In this document: positions 41,001 to 50,235 of the stretch, one piece after another
How positions within the stretch are numbered: the stretch's first letter is position 1
Layout: every line of letters starts with the position of its first letter
From: Planctomycetaceae bacterium
GTDB lineage: Bacteria; Planctomycetota; Planctomycetia; Pirellulales; Thermoguttaceae
Length of the DNA: 64,000 nucleotides
Direction: 5' to 3'
NCBI GenBank assembly: GCA_009778035.1
Contig: WRKP01000005.1
Location: forward strand, 17,293-81,292
The notes under the pieces: generated by a model
The model's database searches: none
Seen by the model: only the letters and a program-made list of their open reading frames with translations
What the model was told of the DNA's origin: nothing
Program-made: the position numbers and the translations under genes

Positions 41001-43736
41001 TCACTCGCTCTTGCTCCCACTCTCGCGGCCGCGAAGCGAACGCTCATGCTGTTTCAACTCCTTGCTTGCCTTGAACTCCGGATGCCGTTTGAGTAAAACG
41101 CGGTAACGCTGAAAGTTACTCGCCATCCCCTCCGCGTCGTCGTCCGCATAAATTTCCAATACGACCAACAACGTCAACCAAATTCCCGACGATGGAAAAG
41201 TCTGTGCCGACTCCAAAACCGAAAGCACCCTCTCATGAAGCCGATTCAAATCGTCTTTGCGTCCCTTCTCCTGAAGATAATTCAAATAGTCCCGACCAAT
41301 CCGCTTCAACACCCAAAAATCCTCCGAGACCACATCGCCGCCCGCAAACCGCTTAAACAATATCTGCATTGCCTCCTCAAACAGTTGCACGACCTTCTCC
41401 ACCGGAAGGATTGCCTTCATATTTCGAGCGTGCGACGCCAACGAGACAATCAAATATCTGTCCGTATTCGCAATCCCCCTGCTCGCAACCGACCGTGTCA
41501 ACTCATTTTCTTTTTCGTACAGACTTGCCGCTTCGTCGTGCCGCTCGCACGCCAAAAGGGCCTTCGCCCCCTGTTGCATTGTCTCGCGAAGTTCGCTAAT
41601 ATAGAAAAGATACCGGTCTTGATACGGGTCTGCTCCTCCCTGTTCGGGGCTCTGCTCGGGATTGTCCAATTTTGCCCAATCCGGCATCGGCTCCCCTTTT
41701 TCCGCCGCGACATAACGGTCTTTCGCTTTGAGGTTTTCCAATCCCGCCAGCAAAATATACCATCGCTCAATCGACGTCTCGAAAGATTGGCAGGCCGACG
41801 CATCATCTTTGAGCAGGCCGTACAAAATCCCATCCGCCTTGTGGAAAAAAGCCGTCTTCATCATAAAAAACAGTTTCGCAATCAAATTGTCGGTCGGCTT
41901 CGCCTGCTCCTTCAGGCTCAACTCGATCCCGTGCTTGCAATGCTCTTGGATGGCCTGCACTTGACTCGCAAACTTTTTCTCGGGATATTTCAACTCTTTA
42001 AGATGTCCGGCAAAGGTCTCGACAAAATCGAAATACTGCGTATATCCCAGCATCAAATCGGCAGCGACACCGTCGTTTCCCTCTTCGTAGAACCGCAACA
42101 GTTCCGCAATCTCGTGTTTCAGAAAATCGAAGGCCAACTCGTTCCGGCCCGACTTGAGTTTTATCACCGCAATTTGATGCAGCAACTCCGACCATTGAAC
42201 CTTGGCAACATGCACATCGGAAATATCGCGGTCATCGTCGGCAATCATTCGGAATAAACGCAGAGCCTTGATGGAGTCCTCCAACGCCAGTTTTTCCTGA
42301 TTCAACTCATCCCGAACTATGCTCCGCTGCCGGTAAGCCATCGCGAGATCAATCCGATACTCCAAATCGCCGTCGTCGATATACCGTTCTAGGACGCCGA
42401 TGACTTCTTTAAGCAGCGCGAGCACCTGTTTGGTATCCCCCTGCTCTTTGCGGATGGAAATCAACTTTTGGTGGGCGGCCAAATAATTCGGCACGATTTC
42501 GTGATGGCCTGCTTCCATTCGCCGACGCAGGGCCGTCAGGGCTTTCTTCTTCAACGCAACCGCTTCCTTAAACCGATTCTGCAACACCAGCAGATTCGCG
42601 TGATTCAGTTGCACGACGCCGATGGAATAGGGAATCAGCGTCTCATCGTCATCGCCCGCGGGCCGGACCTTGGCCGCCTGGTGGTACTGCCAAACGGACT
42701 CCTCAAAGGCTTCCTCGGCTTCGTCATAGCGTTTCAGGTCGGCCAGCATATTCCCCCGGCACATCAGCACGTTGGCCAACCCGGTGCGAAAGGCGTAGGA
42801 CTCCGAGGCTCCCCAACTTTTCTCGCGGAAAATCTCATTGTACACATCCCGGCAACGGTCAAATTCGGCCAGGGCCGATGCCGAATCGTTCACCCGTTCA
42901 TGCAGCATCCCGAGATGAAGATACAGCGTCGTGAACATCATTTTCGCCTGGTCAACGCCGTCATCGAGCAATTTTTGGATGGTTCGGACTGCGGAACGCA
43001 CCGTTTCAAACGCGCCTTCGATGTTATTATCCGTATCGTAGAGCCGGGCCAACTTGAGAAGGGCCTGTATGTAATACGGCTGGATGAGCGTATCACCGTC
43101 TTCGACACCATCTTCGGCAATTTCGACGGCGTGTTGGAGATCGCGGATCGCACTTTCCGCATCGCCGTTCTGAAGTTTGGAATCGCTGCACGCCATCAAC
43201 GCATTGATGGCCGACTGGCGAAATTCGTTGTTGCCCTGGTTCAGCAGGTGTTGCCAAATCTTCGCGGCTTGCTCTTGAACGGACACGGCCGCGGCGAAGG
43301 CCCCGAGCGGTTCGATGAGAATGTCGGCTTTGCTCATCAGGGCCATTGCCAACTCATTTTGGACCATCGGATCGGTATCGGGCCCTGTTTCGGCAATATG
43401 CCGGATGGCTTCATTGAAGGCATTGAGGCCTGCTTCGGGCCCGGAGAGAAACCGGACGATGGCAGCACGGAAAAGGAGTGCTCGGCCTATGAAGATGGCG
43501 AGTTCAAATTGACCTTCGTGAACGAGTTGTCGGATAATTTTAAGGGCTTCATCAATGCGTTTAACGGAGACATCGAGTTTTTCTTTGAGGGCGGCTTCTT
43601 GTGCAGCGCGGAGGAGGGCTTCGGCGAGTTCGGTACGTAGATGGACATCACCGTTGGCGATTCGGGCTTGCAACCGTTTGATCGCGTTATCGGTTGTTTC
43701 GTTTCGGTGGTTTGATTCAGAAGATTCCGGCGGCAT
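41001..43736 (-). CDS. Large TPR-like helical repeat protein
   Basis: 911 aa from ATG 43736 (a TTG at 43748 is possible). All-helical with about a dozen TPR-like pairs, for example EALLRAAQEAALKEKLDVSV, RYDEAEEAFEESVWQYHQAA and NRFKEAVALKKKALTALRRR. No signal peptide, membrane helix or enzymatic motif, so it is probably a cytoplasmic scaffold. Stand-alone gene with a good promoter. Function unknown. Confidence 0.75.
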   Translation of the reverse strand: MPPESSESNHRNETTDNAIKRLQARIANGDVHLRTELAEALLRAAQEAALKEKLDVSVKRIDEALKIIRQLVHEGQFELAIFIGRALLFRAAIVRFLSGPEAGLNAFNEAIRHIAETGPDTDPMVQNELAMALMSKADILIEPLGAFAAAVSVQEQAAKIWQHLLNQGNNEFRQSAINALMACSDSKLQNGDAESAIRDLQHAVEIAEDGVEDGDTLIQPYYIQALLKLARLYDTDNNIEGAFETVRSAVRTIQKLLDDGVDQAKMMFTTLYLHLGMLHERVNDSASALAEFDRCRDVYNEIFREKSWGASESYAFRTGLANVLMCRGNMLADLKRYDEAEEAFEESVWQYHQAAKVRPAGDDDETLIPYSIGVVQLNHANLLVLQNRFKEAVALKKKALTALRRRMEAGHHEIVPNYLAAHQKLISIRKEQGDTKQVLALLKEVIGVLERYIDDGDLEYRIDLAMAYRQRSIVRDELNQEKLALEDSIKALRLFRMIADDDRDISDVHVAKVQWSELLHQIAVIKLKSGRNELAFDFLKHEIAELLRFYEEGNDGVAADLMLGYTQYFDFVETFAGHLKELKYPEKKFASQVQAIQEHCKHGIELSLKEQAKPTDNLIAKLFFMMKTAFFHKADGILYGLLKDDASACQSFETSIERWYILLAGLENLKAKDRYVAAEKGEPMPDWAKLDNPEQSPEQGGADPYQDRYLFYISELRETMQQGAKALLACERHDEAASLYEKENELTRSVASRGIANTDRYLIVSLASHARNMKAILPVEKVVQLFEEAMQILFKRFAGGDVVSEDFWVLKRIGRDYLNYLQEKGRKDDLNRLHERVLSVLESAQTFPSSGIWLTLLVVLEIYADDDAEGMASNFQRYRVLLKRHPEFKASKELKQHERSLRGRESGSKSE

Positions 43737-43766
43737 TGTTCGCGACAAAAGACCCGTGTGTGGGTT

Positions 43767-43795
43767 AGTGTAGCATGAATCGGCAATTTTCGCAA
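43767..43795 (-). promoter_or_regulatory. Promoter of the TPR gene
   Basis: Minus strand TTGCGA (43795-43790), 17-bp spacer, TACACT (43772-43767). Confidence 0.6.
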
Positions 43796-43839
43796 GTTCA
43801 ATCGACGGTGCCGCGGGGCGTGGTCGGTGTCAAATTGAT

Positions 43840-44223
43840 CTACCAAAGACACGACACATCATACTTGTGAATGTTCGCATCTGCCGTGATGATGGTCAAA
43901 TTTTCGACAAAAGCCGTCGCTACCAACATTCGGTCAAACGGATCTTTGTGCAAAAAAGGCAAAACGGCAAGCCGTTTCAGATGCTCGCCCTCAATTTGCA
44001 AAAATTTAATGTCGGAGTGCTTTACTGCGTCAAGAAATTCCTCAAATGCTAAACTCAACATCAATTTACCTACACTGACTTTGATAGCAATTTCCAAAAG
44101 GGAAACGGAACAGAGATAGATGCTCTTTCTGTTGCGATTGACAATCTCCCTCGTTTTTAGCGGTAAACGGGGCGAATCGTCAAAGTACCAAAGGAGAGCG
44201 TGGGTATCAAGTAAGTATTTCAT
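43840..44223 (-). CDS. PIN-domain toxin, VapC type
   Basis: 127 aa. PIN acidic residues are in YLLDTHALLWYFDDS, SVSLLEIAIKV and HKDPFDRMLVATA, followed by ITADANIHKYDV. VapC toxins cleave tRNA or rRNA. Its start overlaps the upstream antitoxin stop (ATGA). Confidence 0.88.
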   Translation of the reverse strand: MKYLLDTHALLWYFDDSPRLPLKTREIVNRNRKSIYLCSVSLLEIAIKVSVGKLMLSLAFEEFLDAVKHSDIKFLQIEGEHLKRLAVLPFLHKDPFDRMLVATAFVENLTIITADANIHKYDVSCLW

Positions 44224-44456
44224 TCCATGTACTCCCGCATTTCTTCAAGTGGTGCGTCAAAGTCGTCTGCCATCCAAATTTTCCCTTTGAAAATGCCACA
44301 CATTTCCGAAAACGGTCGCTTCTCGTTTGCGGCCTCCGGTTTCACTGGGCCCGCTTTCAGGGCCTCAATAAAACCGAGCACTTCTGAACAATAGTCGGGA
44401 GAAAGCACGCTGACTTCCTGCAATAATGTTTCTCGGATACCTGCCGATGCTGTCAT
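44220..44456 (-). CDS. Antitoxin of the VapC-type toxin
   Basis: 78 aa. N-terminal helix EVSVLSPDYCSEVLGFIEAL is the DUF2281-like antitoxin opening. The C-terminal KIWMADDFDAPLEEMREYM is the toxin-binding strand-helix of this group. Co-translated with the toxin through a 4-base overlap. Confidence 0.8.
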   Translation of the reverse strand: MTASAGIRETLLQEVSVLSPDYCSEVLGFIEALKAGPVKPEAANEKRPFSEMCGIFKGKIWMADDFDAPLEEMREYME

Positions 44457-44554
44457 TTTTCACTTTTGATACGCGGAACACCACGCCTGCCATGCTAACC
44501 GAAACGGCGGAGAATGCAAGACCGCTGTGCGCCTCGCAGGCGAGACGGCAAACG

Positions 44555-44788
44555 TCACAACGCACTCATTTCTTCCAACGGTGCATCAAAGTCATCGCTC
44601 ATCCAAAATTGTCCTTTTGCACAGCCGAACACGGGACGCTTGGAATTCACGGTTACGGATTCCCTCTCTTCCGACGGTATTTCTGTACAAATATCCGGCT
44701 GCATTATCGTAATGAGTTTCAAGGAATCCAATTCCCGAAGCAGGTTTATGGCTTGGGGTTGAATGATACCAATTTGAAGTGTTTGCAT
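44555..44788 (-). CDS. Orphan antitoxin-like protein, shortened
   Basis: 77 aa. N-terminal MQTLQIGIIQPQAINLLREL resembles COG1569-partner antitoxins. The C-terminus QFWMSDDFDAPLEEMSAL copies the toxin-binding end of the neighbouring antitoxin but stops seven residues early, and no toxin gene follows. It could be a decoy that neutralises the neighbouring VapC, or a decayed module. Confidence 0.6.
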   Translation of the reverse strand: MQTLQIGIIQPQAINLLRELDSLKLITIMQPDICTEIPSEERESVTVNSKRPVFGCAKGQFWMSDDFDAPLEEMSAL

Positions 44789-44809
44789 GTTTGCTTCGGC
44801 AACGTCGTA

Positions 44810-46576
44810 TCACAGCACCCTCATTCTAACCTCTTCGCTCAACTTTTCAACGACGGCATCGACGCCCACTTCGCCGAGTTCGCCCTCTTTGCGACTGCGA
44901 AGAGCAACACTGCCATTCTCCGCCTCCTTCGCCCCCACCACCGCAAGATAAGGCACCAAATCCAATCGGCCCTCGCGTATCTTCGCGCCAATCTTTTCAC
45001 TGCGATTGTCCAACGATACTCGCAATCCCGCCGATTGCATCTTCGATAATACCGCGCTGCCATACTCGCCGAACTTTTCGCTTACCGTCAAAATGCGAAT
45101 CTGCTCCGGGGCAAGCCATAACGGAAACGCCGCCGCAAAATGCTCAATCAAAATGCCAAAAAACCGTTCAAACGAACCCAACGGCGCACGGTGAATCAAA
45201 ACCGGCATGTGCGGCTTATTGTCCGCGCCCGTATATTCCAAATCAAAACGCTCCGGCGACGGCAAACTGTAATCCAACTGCACCGTGCCCAACTGCCAAC
45301 GGCGACCCAAACAATCCTTCACGACAAAATCCGCCTTCGGGCCGTAAAATGCCGCCTCGCCCTCCACAATTTCAAGATTCGGCAACTCCCCTTCGGAAAA
45401 CATCGTTTGGCAAACCTTTTCCAAACTCGCCTGCGCCCGTTTCCAATTTTCCGCACTGCCGACATACTTGTCGCTCGTCCAATCGCGAAAACTTAACCGC
45501 ACCGAAAAGTCGCCGAAACCCATCGTCTGCAACACGTGAAGCGTCATTTCAATACACGCACGAAACTCCGCCTCAACCTGTTCCGGCATGCAAAAGATAT
45601 GCGCATCATCCTGCGTGAAGCCGCGTACCCGAGTCATCCCGCTCAGTTCGCCCGACTGCTCAAAACGATGCACGCATCCAAATTCGGCAATCCGAAACGG
45701 CAAATCGCGGTAACTTCTCGGCTTTTGCTGGTAGACCATAATATGGTGCGGACAGTTCATTGGGCGGAGCAAAAATTCGTCGCCGTCCTGCATCCCGATC
45801 GGCGGGAATTGACTCTCCGCATAGTACGGATAGTGTCCCGACGTCTTGAAGAGGTCGATATTTCCGATGACCGGGGTGTAGATTTGCTGATATCCGCGTT
45901 TGACGAGTTCCTCCGAGATGAAGTTTTCGAGTTGCCGACGGACGATGGCGCCCTTCGGCAACCAGAGAATCAGCCCTTGCCCGACTTTGGCATCGAGCGC
46001 AAAGAGTTCATGGTGTTTCCCGAGCGTACGGTGATCGCGTTTTTTGGCTTCTTCGATTTGCAGGAGGTGTTCTTCGAGTTCTTTTTTGCTGGCGAAGGCG
46101 GTGCCGTAGAGGCGTTGCAGTTGCGGATTGGCCGCATCGCCTTTCCAGTAGGCACCGGCCAGGGACATGAGTTTGAACGCCCCGATCGCTTTTGGTTTGT
46201 CGATATGCGGCCCGCGGCAGAGATCGACAAACTCGCCCTGGCGGTAGAAGGAGATGGTGTTCGCGTCCGCCAACTCTTTGACATGTTCGACTTTGAGCGT
46301 TTGTCCGATGCCTTGGAGGAGTTCGACGGCATCGTGGATTGGCAATTCGATGCGTTCAAATTCTTCGTTGAGTTTGATGAGTTTCGCGATTTCGGCCTCG
46401 ATTTTGGGAAAATCTTCTTCGGTGAGTCGATCTTCCATAAGGAAGTCGTAGTAGAATCCGTTTTCGACGTTGGGCCCGAAGGCGAGTTGTACGTTGGGAT
46501 AGAGCCGCATCACAGCGCGGGCCATAAGATGAGCGGCACTGTGGCGGAGCGTGTCGAGAGATTCGGGAGTGGACAT
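44810..46576 (-). CDS. thrS: Threonyl-tRNA synthetase lacking the TGS domain
   Basis: 588 aa, start ATG 46576. It begins directly in the editing domain (RHSAAHLMARAV with HxxxH, later DLCRGPHI). The class II core follows: motif 2 FRIAEFGCVHRFEQSGEL, the zinc residues in LRPMNCPHH and DDAHIFC, and HRAPLGSFERFFGILIEH. A C-terminal anticodon-binding domain (EQIRILTVSEKFGEYG) completes it. Bacterial ThrRS often has an extra N-terminal TGS domain of about 60 residues, absent here as in some other phyla. Confidence 0.93.
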   Translation of the reverse strand: MSTPESLDTLRHSAAHLMARAVMRLYPNVQLAFGPNVENGFYYDFLMEDRLTEEDFPKIEAEIAKLIKLNEEFERIELPIHDAVELLQGIGQTLKVEHVKELADANTISFYRQGEFVDLCRGPHIDKPKAIGAFKLMSLAGAYWKGDAANPQLQRLYGTAFASKKELEEHLLQIEEAKKRDHRTLGKHHELFALDAKVGQGLILWLPKGAIVRRQLENFISEELVKRGYQQIYTPVIGNIDLFKTSGHYPYYAESQFPPIGMQDGDEFLLRPMNCPHHIMVYQQKPRSYRDLPFRIAEFGCVHRFEQSGELSGMTRVRGFTQDDAHIFCMPEQVEAEFRACIEMTLHVLQTMGFGDFSVRLSFRDWTSDKYVGSAENWKRAQASLEKVCQTMFSEGELPNLEIVEGEAAFYGPKADFVVKDCLGRRWQLGTVQLDYSLPSPERFDLEYTGADNKPHMPVLIHRAPLGSFERFFGILIEHFAAAFPLWLAPEQIRILTVSEKFGEYGSAVLSKMQSAGLRVSLDNRSEKIGAKIREGRLDLVPYLAVVGAKEAENGSVALRSRKEGELGEVGVDAVVEKLSEEVRMRVL

Positions 46577-46624
46577 GAAACGTGAGCGTTAGCCGCCAAG
46601 CCCTGCTCGGCGACGGGTTCGTAA

Positions 46625-46652
46625 ATTATAGTATTTTGCGGCGATTCGGCAA
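46625..46652 (-). promoter_or_regulatory. thrS promoter
   Basis: Minus strand TTGCCG (46652-46647), 16-bp spacer, TATAAT (46630-46625). The leader is about 42 bases, too short for a T-box. Confidence 0.6.
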
Positions 46653-46660
46653 GTGTTTCG

Positions 46661-46800
46661 TGGACTCGCTCGGAAACCGTCATCCCGGCGCGACTACTGT
46701 CATCCCGGCGTACCTACTTGTCATCCCGGCGCAAGCCGGGAACCAGAGGAATCGGCTTCGCACGCAATGTCTGGATTCCGGCTTTCGCCGGAATGACGAT
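46661..46800. repeat. Type B repeat with internal reiteration
   Basis: Left TGGACTCGCTCGGAAACC, then three reiterations of GTCATCCCGGCG in tandem, core CGCACGCAATGTCTGG, right arm GGCTTTCGCCGGAATGAC. The outer right end is lost. Confidence 0.75.
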
Positions 46801-46821
46801 CGGTACGCCGAAAGGACAACT

Positions 46822-47826
46822 TCAAACATGCACTTCGACAATATCTTGGTCATTGAGCACGTAGTCCCCTTTAACGATGGTTCCGTCGTGTACCGCACTG
46901 CCCCAAACCTTGCCAAACCGCAAATTCTTTACGTAATCCTTGTGAATCAACTCCGCAAGATCAAGCAGCGTATCGCCCCGACTCAATGTGAAAGGACGAT
47001 CCTTTTCGGCTTCCTTCTTTTTCGGGTCCTTCGTGTAAATCCGAATGACATCCAATGACTCGTAAATGGCATTGCGGAGGTCTTCCAGCGTCTCCGCATC
47101 GTTTGCCGAAATTCGGAATTCCCGAAACGGAAGCGGACACACCTCATAAAACAAATCAAGCCGGTCAGCCGCTTCGGGCGAATCCACCTTATTCGCCAAG
47201 AAAAACGTCTTGGTAAATGCCAACCCGACGTCCTCTTCGTCCAAACTGGATTCCGCGGCCAACCGCGTTTTCGTGGTTGCAAGTTTATCCAACACTTCTT
47301 TGCACTGTTCGATGCCGGAATCATCATCAAGGTCGATCATCAGCAGGGCCAAATCCGCACTGCGGAGCAAGCCGACGATGTAGGGTTCCAGGTAATCGGC
47401 AGTGATCGGCGGCGTGTCAACGAGTTGCACGAAGACATCTTGCCAGGCCATCATCCCGGGCTGCGGCTGCTTGGTCGTGAAGGGATAGGGGGCCACTTCG
47501 GGCGTTGCTCGGGTCAGTGAGGTCAGCAGTTGGCTTTTGCCCGCATTGGGCCCGCCGATGATCACGGCAGTTCCTGCACCCTGACGGGGAATGCGGAAGG
47601 AACGCGACGCTCCGCCCTTTTTCCCCCCGCTGGATCGCTGCTGTTCAATCTCCTTTTTGACCTGGGAAATCTGCGTTTTGAGTTTGGCTTGCAGGTGATC
47701 CGTTCCCTTATGCTTGGGCATTTCGGAAAGCATGATTTGCAAGCATTTGAGTTCATCTTCGGGCGTTTCGGCGCGTCGATAATTTTCTTCGGCCTTTTTG
47801 TATTGTTGCGTTAAATTGGCGGGCAT
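46822..47826 (-). CDS. DRG/Obg-like GTPase with C-terminal TGS domain
   Basis: 334 aa; GAGGAG nine bases before ATG. N-terminal coiled coil (residues 5-65), then a G domain: G1 GGPNAGKSQLL, PFTTKQPQPGMM, DTPPI, and G4 NKVD. The last 75 residues (FTLSRGDTLLDLAELIHKDY) form a TGS domain. It resembles the DRG family found in archaea, eukaryotes and some bacteria. A ribosome-linked role is inferred. Its -10 overlaps the stop codon of dgt. Confidence 0.85.
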   Translation of the reverse strand: MPANLTQQYKKAEENYRRAETPEDELKCLQIMLSEMPKHKGTDHLQAKLKTQISQVKKEIEQQRSSGGKKGGASRSFRIPRQGAGTAVIIGGPNAGKSQLLTSLTRATPEVAPYPFTTKQPQPGMMAWQDVFVQLVDTPPITADYLEPYIVGLLRSADLALLMIDLDDDSGIEQCKEVLDKLATTKTRLAAESSLDEEDVGLAFTKTFFLANKVDSPEAADRLDLFYEVCPLPFREFRISANDAETLEDLRNAIYESLDVIRIYTKDPKKKEAEKDRPFTLSRGDTLLDLAELIHKDYVKNLRFGKVWGSAVHDGTIVKGDYVLNDQDIVEVHV

Positions 47827-47850
47827 AGTGTACTCTCCTCAATGCAGTCC

Positions 47851-47859
47851 ATTATACCA
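47851..47859 (-). promoter_or_regulatory. Extended -10 of the TGS GTPase gene
   Basis: TTGGTATAAT; the TAA inside TATAAT is the dgt stop codon. Confidence 0.5.
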
Positions 47860-48925
47860 AACGTTCTTGTTGCGTCTGTGCCCGAATCGAACGGTCTGTC
47901 TGATCGGCAATGTAATCGCCCGCCGCCCGACAGACTCCCTCCCGCTGAATGACCACTCCGTACCGCTCCGGCAACAATTCCGGCTGCGACATATACCGCC
48001 CAAAAATCATCTCCAGCCAATCCGCTACCCGACGGCGGTGAATCAAGACATTCGGATGGCGATAGACATGTTCCAACAAAAATCGCTGCATTTCCCGTTT
48101 TTGCTCTGCAATTTCCGCACTCGGGACGATCATCGGCACCGTCAGGGCATCCGCCCGCGAGGTGATCCCCTCCAGCCGCTGCATTGCCGCCTGCAAAAGA
48201 TCGCTGACCTGCGTTTCGATGAGGTCATGCACGACGGCCCGGCGGAATTCGGCATCATTCAAGTTCGCCCATTGCGCCCGGACTTTGCGTGCCGAGCGTT
48301 TCCAAAGGGAAGTTTCCATCGGCTGCTCCGTCATCAACAGCCCGATTTCCATCGCATCATCGACATCATGCGTATCGTAGGCGATGCTGTCGGCAATGTC
48401 GACAACCTGGATTTCCAGCAACGGTATGCCCGTCTTGGCAATCTTATACGCTTGGCCGTCCAGGATTTCCCGAGACAGGTTCAGTCCGGGAAAATTGGAA
48501 TATCGGCGTTCCAATTTTTCGACGATTCGCAGTGCTTGAGCATTATGGTCAAACCCGCCGCAGTCTTGGAGGAGGCGGTCGAGGACGGCTTCGCCGGCGT
48601 GGCCGAATGGGGAATGGCCAATATCATGCAGCAGTGCGGCGGCTTCGATGAGGTCTTCGTTGAGCCGCAGTACTCGGCCGATGGTGCGAGCAACGCCGAC
48701 GACTTCCATGGTATGCGTCAAACGGGTACGGTGATAGTTCCCGAATTCCGCGGTGAAAACTTGCATTTTTTCGCTGAGTCTTCGGAAGGCGGCACAGTGG
48801 ATAATTCGGTCGCGGTCGCGTTGGAAGGCCCCGCGATAGGGATGGGGGGGTTCGGGATACAGTCGGCCTTGCGTTTGAGCGGTTGGAAACGCATACGGAG
48901 CCAGCGGGGGATCGCAGGGAGTCAA
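47852..48925 (-). CDS. dgt: dGTP triphosphohydrolase-like HD protein
   Basis: 357 aa starting at TTG 48925 (MTPCDPPLAPYA); no ATG fits the family N-terminus. HD-domain residues: RLTHTMEVV (His), LLHDIGHSPFGH (HD), VDIADSIAYDTHDVDDA. FQRDRDRIIHCAAFRRL is the family opening. It cuts dNTPs to nucleoside and triphosphate, tuning dNTP pools, and relatives limit phage. A TATAAT at 48960-48955 is the likely -10. Confidence 0.88.
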   Translation of the reverse strand: MTPCDPPLAPYAFPTAQTQGRLYPEPPHPYRGAFQRDRDRIIHCAAFRRLSEKMQVFTAEFGNYHRTRLTHTMEVVGVARTIGRVLRLNEDLIEAAALLHDIGHSPFGHAGEAVLDRLLQDCGGFDHNAQALRIVEKLERRYSNFPGLNLSREILDGQAYKIAKTGIPLLEIQVVDIADSIAYDTHDVDDAMEIGLLMTEQPMETSLWKRSARKVRAQWANLNDAEFRRAVVHDLIETQVSDLLQAAMQRLEGITSRADALTVPMIVPSAEIAEQKREMQRFLLEHVYRHPNVLIHRRRVADWLEMIFGRYMSQPELLPERYGVVIQREGVCRAAGDYIADQTDRSIRAQTQQERLV

Positions 48926-49029
48926 TGGACGAAATGAGCAACGAAGATAAGGGCATTATAGCAGGAATTTTTTGCTGTGCACGAGCATACGCGCGACCGC
49001 GCACGAGCCGGGGGGATGGCACAAGAGCC

Positions 49030-49121
49030 GGGGGCGTTAGCCCCCGGGTGAGTCTATCAAAGAATATCATATGTCGAAAACCCCGGGGGCTGACGCCCCC
49101 GGCTCGTGCGCATAGGCTCGT
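49030..49121. repeat. Pair of type C GC-rich hairpins in opposite orientation
   Basis: GGGGGCGTTAGCCCCC (49030-49045) and GGGGGCTGACGCCCCC (49085-49100), each flanked by an ACGAGCC or GGCTCGTGCG copy. They fill the gap between the dgt promoter and the end of the Fe-S gene and may terminate the latter. Confidence 0.6.
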
Positions 49122-49125
49122 GCTC

Positions 49126-49995
49126 TCACGCCTCCGGCTCTTTATCCTTCGCTTTCTTTTCCGCAACTCGACCCGTAAAGAAATACAAACACGCCAAGAC
49201 CGTCGCCCAAATCGCGCCAACATACACGCTCTTCGTCGTAAATCCCCGTGTGTAAGCCGGTATCGATTGCATCGGTACATTCGTCTTGAAACCCAACGTC
49301 TCAAACGGTTTGTCCGATATGTAAATCCAAAGCGTTCCGCCCGCCTCCCTCTCGCCGTAAATGTGCTGCACATATCGGCTATCAGGATCGGCAAGCCGAC
49401 GCTTCGCCTCTCGAAGCACCTCATCATAATCGCCGTACAACATCACATCCGTCGGACAAACAACAATGCAGGCCGGTGCGTCGCCGTCTTCGACCCGTTT
49501 GCTGCACATCGTACACTTCGTCAGCATGGGGAGTGCCTTATTCCATTCAAATTTGGGAATGCTGAACGGACAGGCCAGCATACAATATCGGCATCCGACG
49601 CAAAGATTGGGATAATAAACGACGGGACCCTGTTCGGTATGTCGAAATGCCGATGCGAAGCACGAGGAAACGCAGGCCGCATCTTTGCAATGCAGGCATT
49701 GTTCTTTGATGTACCGCCAAACTTCGGTTCCGTTTGATTGGATGGGAAGGTCTTTGCTGAGTCGTTCTCCGTCTTTGGAACTGACTCGGCATTTTCGCAC
49801 GACGGTCCAGTTTTCATCGGCGAGTTTTGCATCTTGGCCGTCCGTGGGCGCGGGATGGGGATTTCGGTCATCAATCCATTTGTTATCGTTGTACATTTTG
49901 CAAGCGACGACGCAACTATTGCATCCGATGCACTTGGTCAGATCAACTAAAACGCCCTTTTTTCGAGCGATCTTGTCTTGTGAGGCCTCTATCAT
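49126..49995 (-). CDS. [4Fe-4S] electron-transfer subunit with C-terminal membrane anchor
   Basis: 289 aa from ATG 49995. Four cysteine groups are visible: CIGCNSCVVACKMYN, CLHCKDAACVSSC, CVGCRYCMLACPF and CTMCSKRVEDGDAPACIVVC. This is the arrangement of FdnH/FdoH, HybA and DmsB-type subunits. A membrane helix near residues 253-273 (SVYVGAIWATVLACLYFFTG) is also as in FdnH. It would pass electrons between a molybdopterin or hydrogenase catalytic subunit and the membrane; neither partner is adjacent. Confidence 0.88.
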   Translation of the reverse strand: MIEASQDKIARKKGVLVDLTKCIGCNSCVVACKMYNDNKWIDDRNPHPAPTDGQDAKLADENWTVVRKCRVSSKDGERLSKDLPIQSNGTEVWRYIKEQCLHCKDAACVSSCFASAFRHTEQGPVVYYPNLCVGCRYCMLACPFSIPKFEWNKALPMLTKCTMCSKRVEDGDAPACIVVCPTDVMLYGDYDEVLREAKRRLADPDSRYVQHIYGEREAGGTLWIYISDKPFETLGFKTNVPMQSIPAYTRGFTTKSVYVGAIWATVLACLYFFTGRVAEKKAKDKEPEA

Positions 49996-50149
49996 GGTAT
50001 TTATTAGCAATTCCGCACGGTTAACGGCATGGAAATTGTACACAAAAATAAAAAAATAGATAGTCCCGTTTTGAGCGAGCCCCCGGGGAGTGCTGCGCAC
50101 GAGCCGAGAAACAACCTCAATTTTTCTCCATGCGGTTCATTGGTACTCC

Positions 50150-50178
50150 TGGATTGGAAAAGAAAATTTTGCTATAAT
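50150..50178 (+). promoter_or_regulatory. Promoter of the exported helical protein
   Basis: TGGATT, 17-bp spacer, TATAAT (50173-50178); leader about 50 bases. Confidence 0.45.
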
Positions 50179-50235
50179 CCATCCTGTGGCCCCAATTATT
50201 GTTGCAAGATTGATATTGTGCAACAGTTTATTCCC

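Noticed and set aside
42468..43640. 390-codon plus-strand ORF
   Set aside because: Antisense to the TPR protein, which has a promoter and regular helical repeats.
45536..46585. 349-codon plus-strand ORF
   Set aside because: Antisense to thrS.
46577..46660. T-box leader for thrS
   Set aside because: The leader from the predicted start is about 42 bases with no stem or T-box sequence.
47798..48937. 379-codon plus-strand ORF
   Set aside because: Antisense to dgt.
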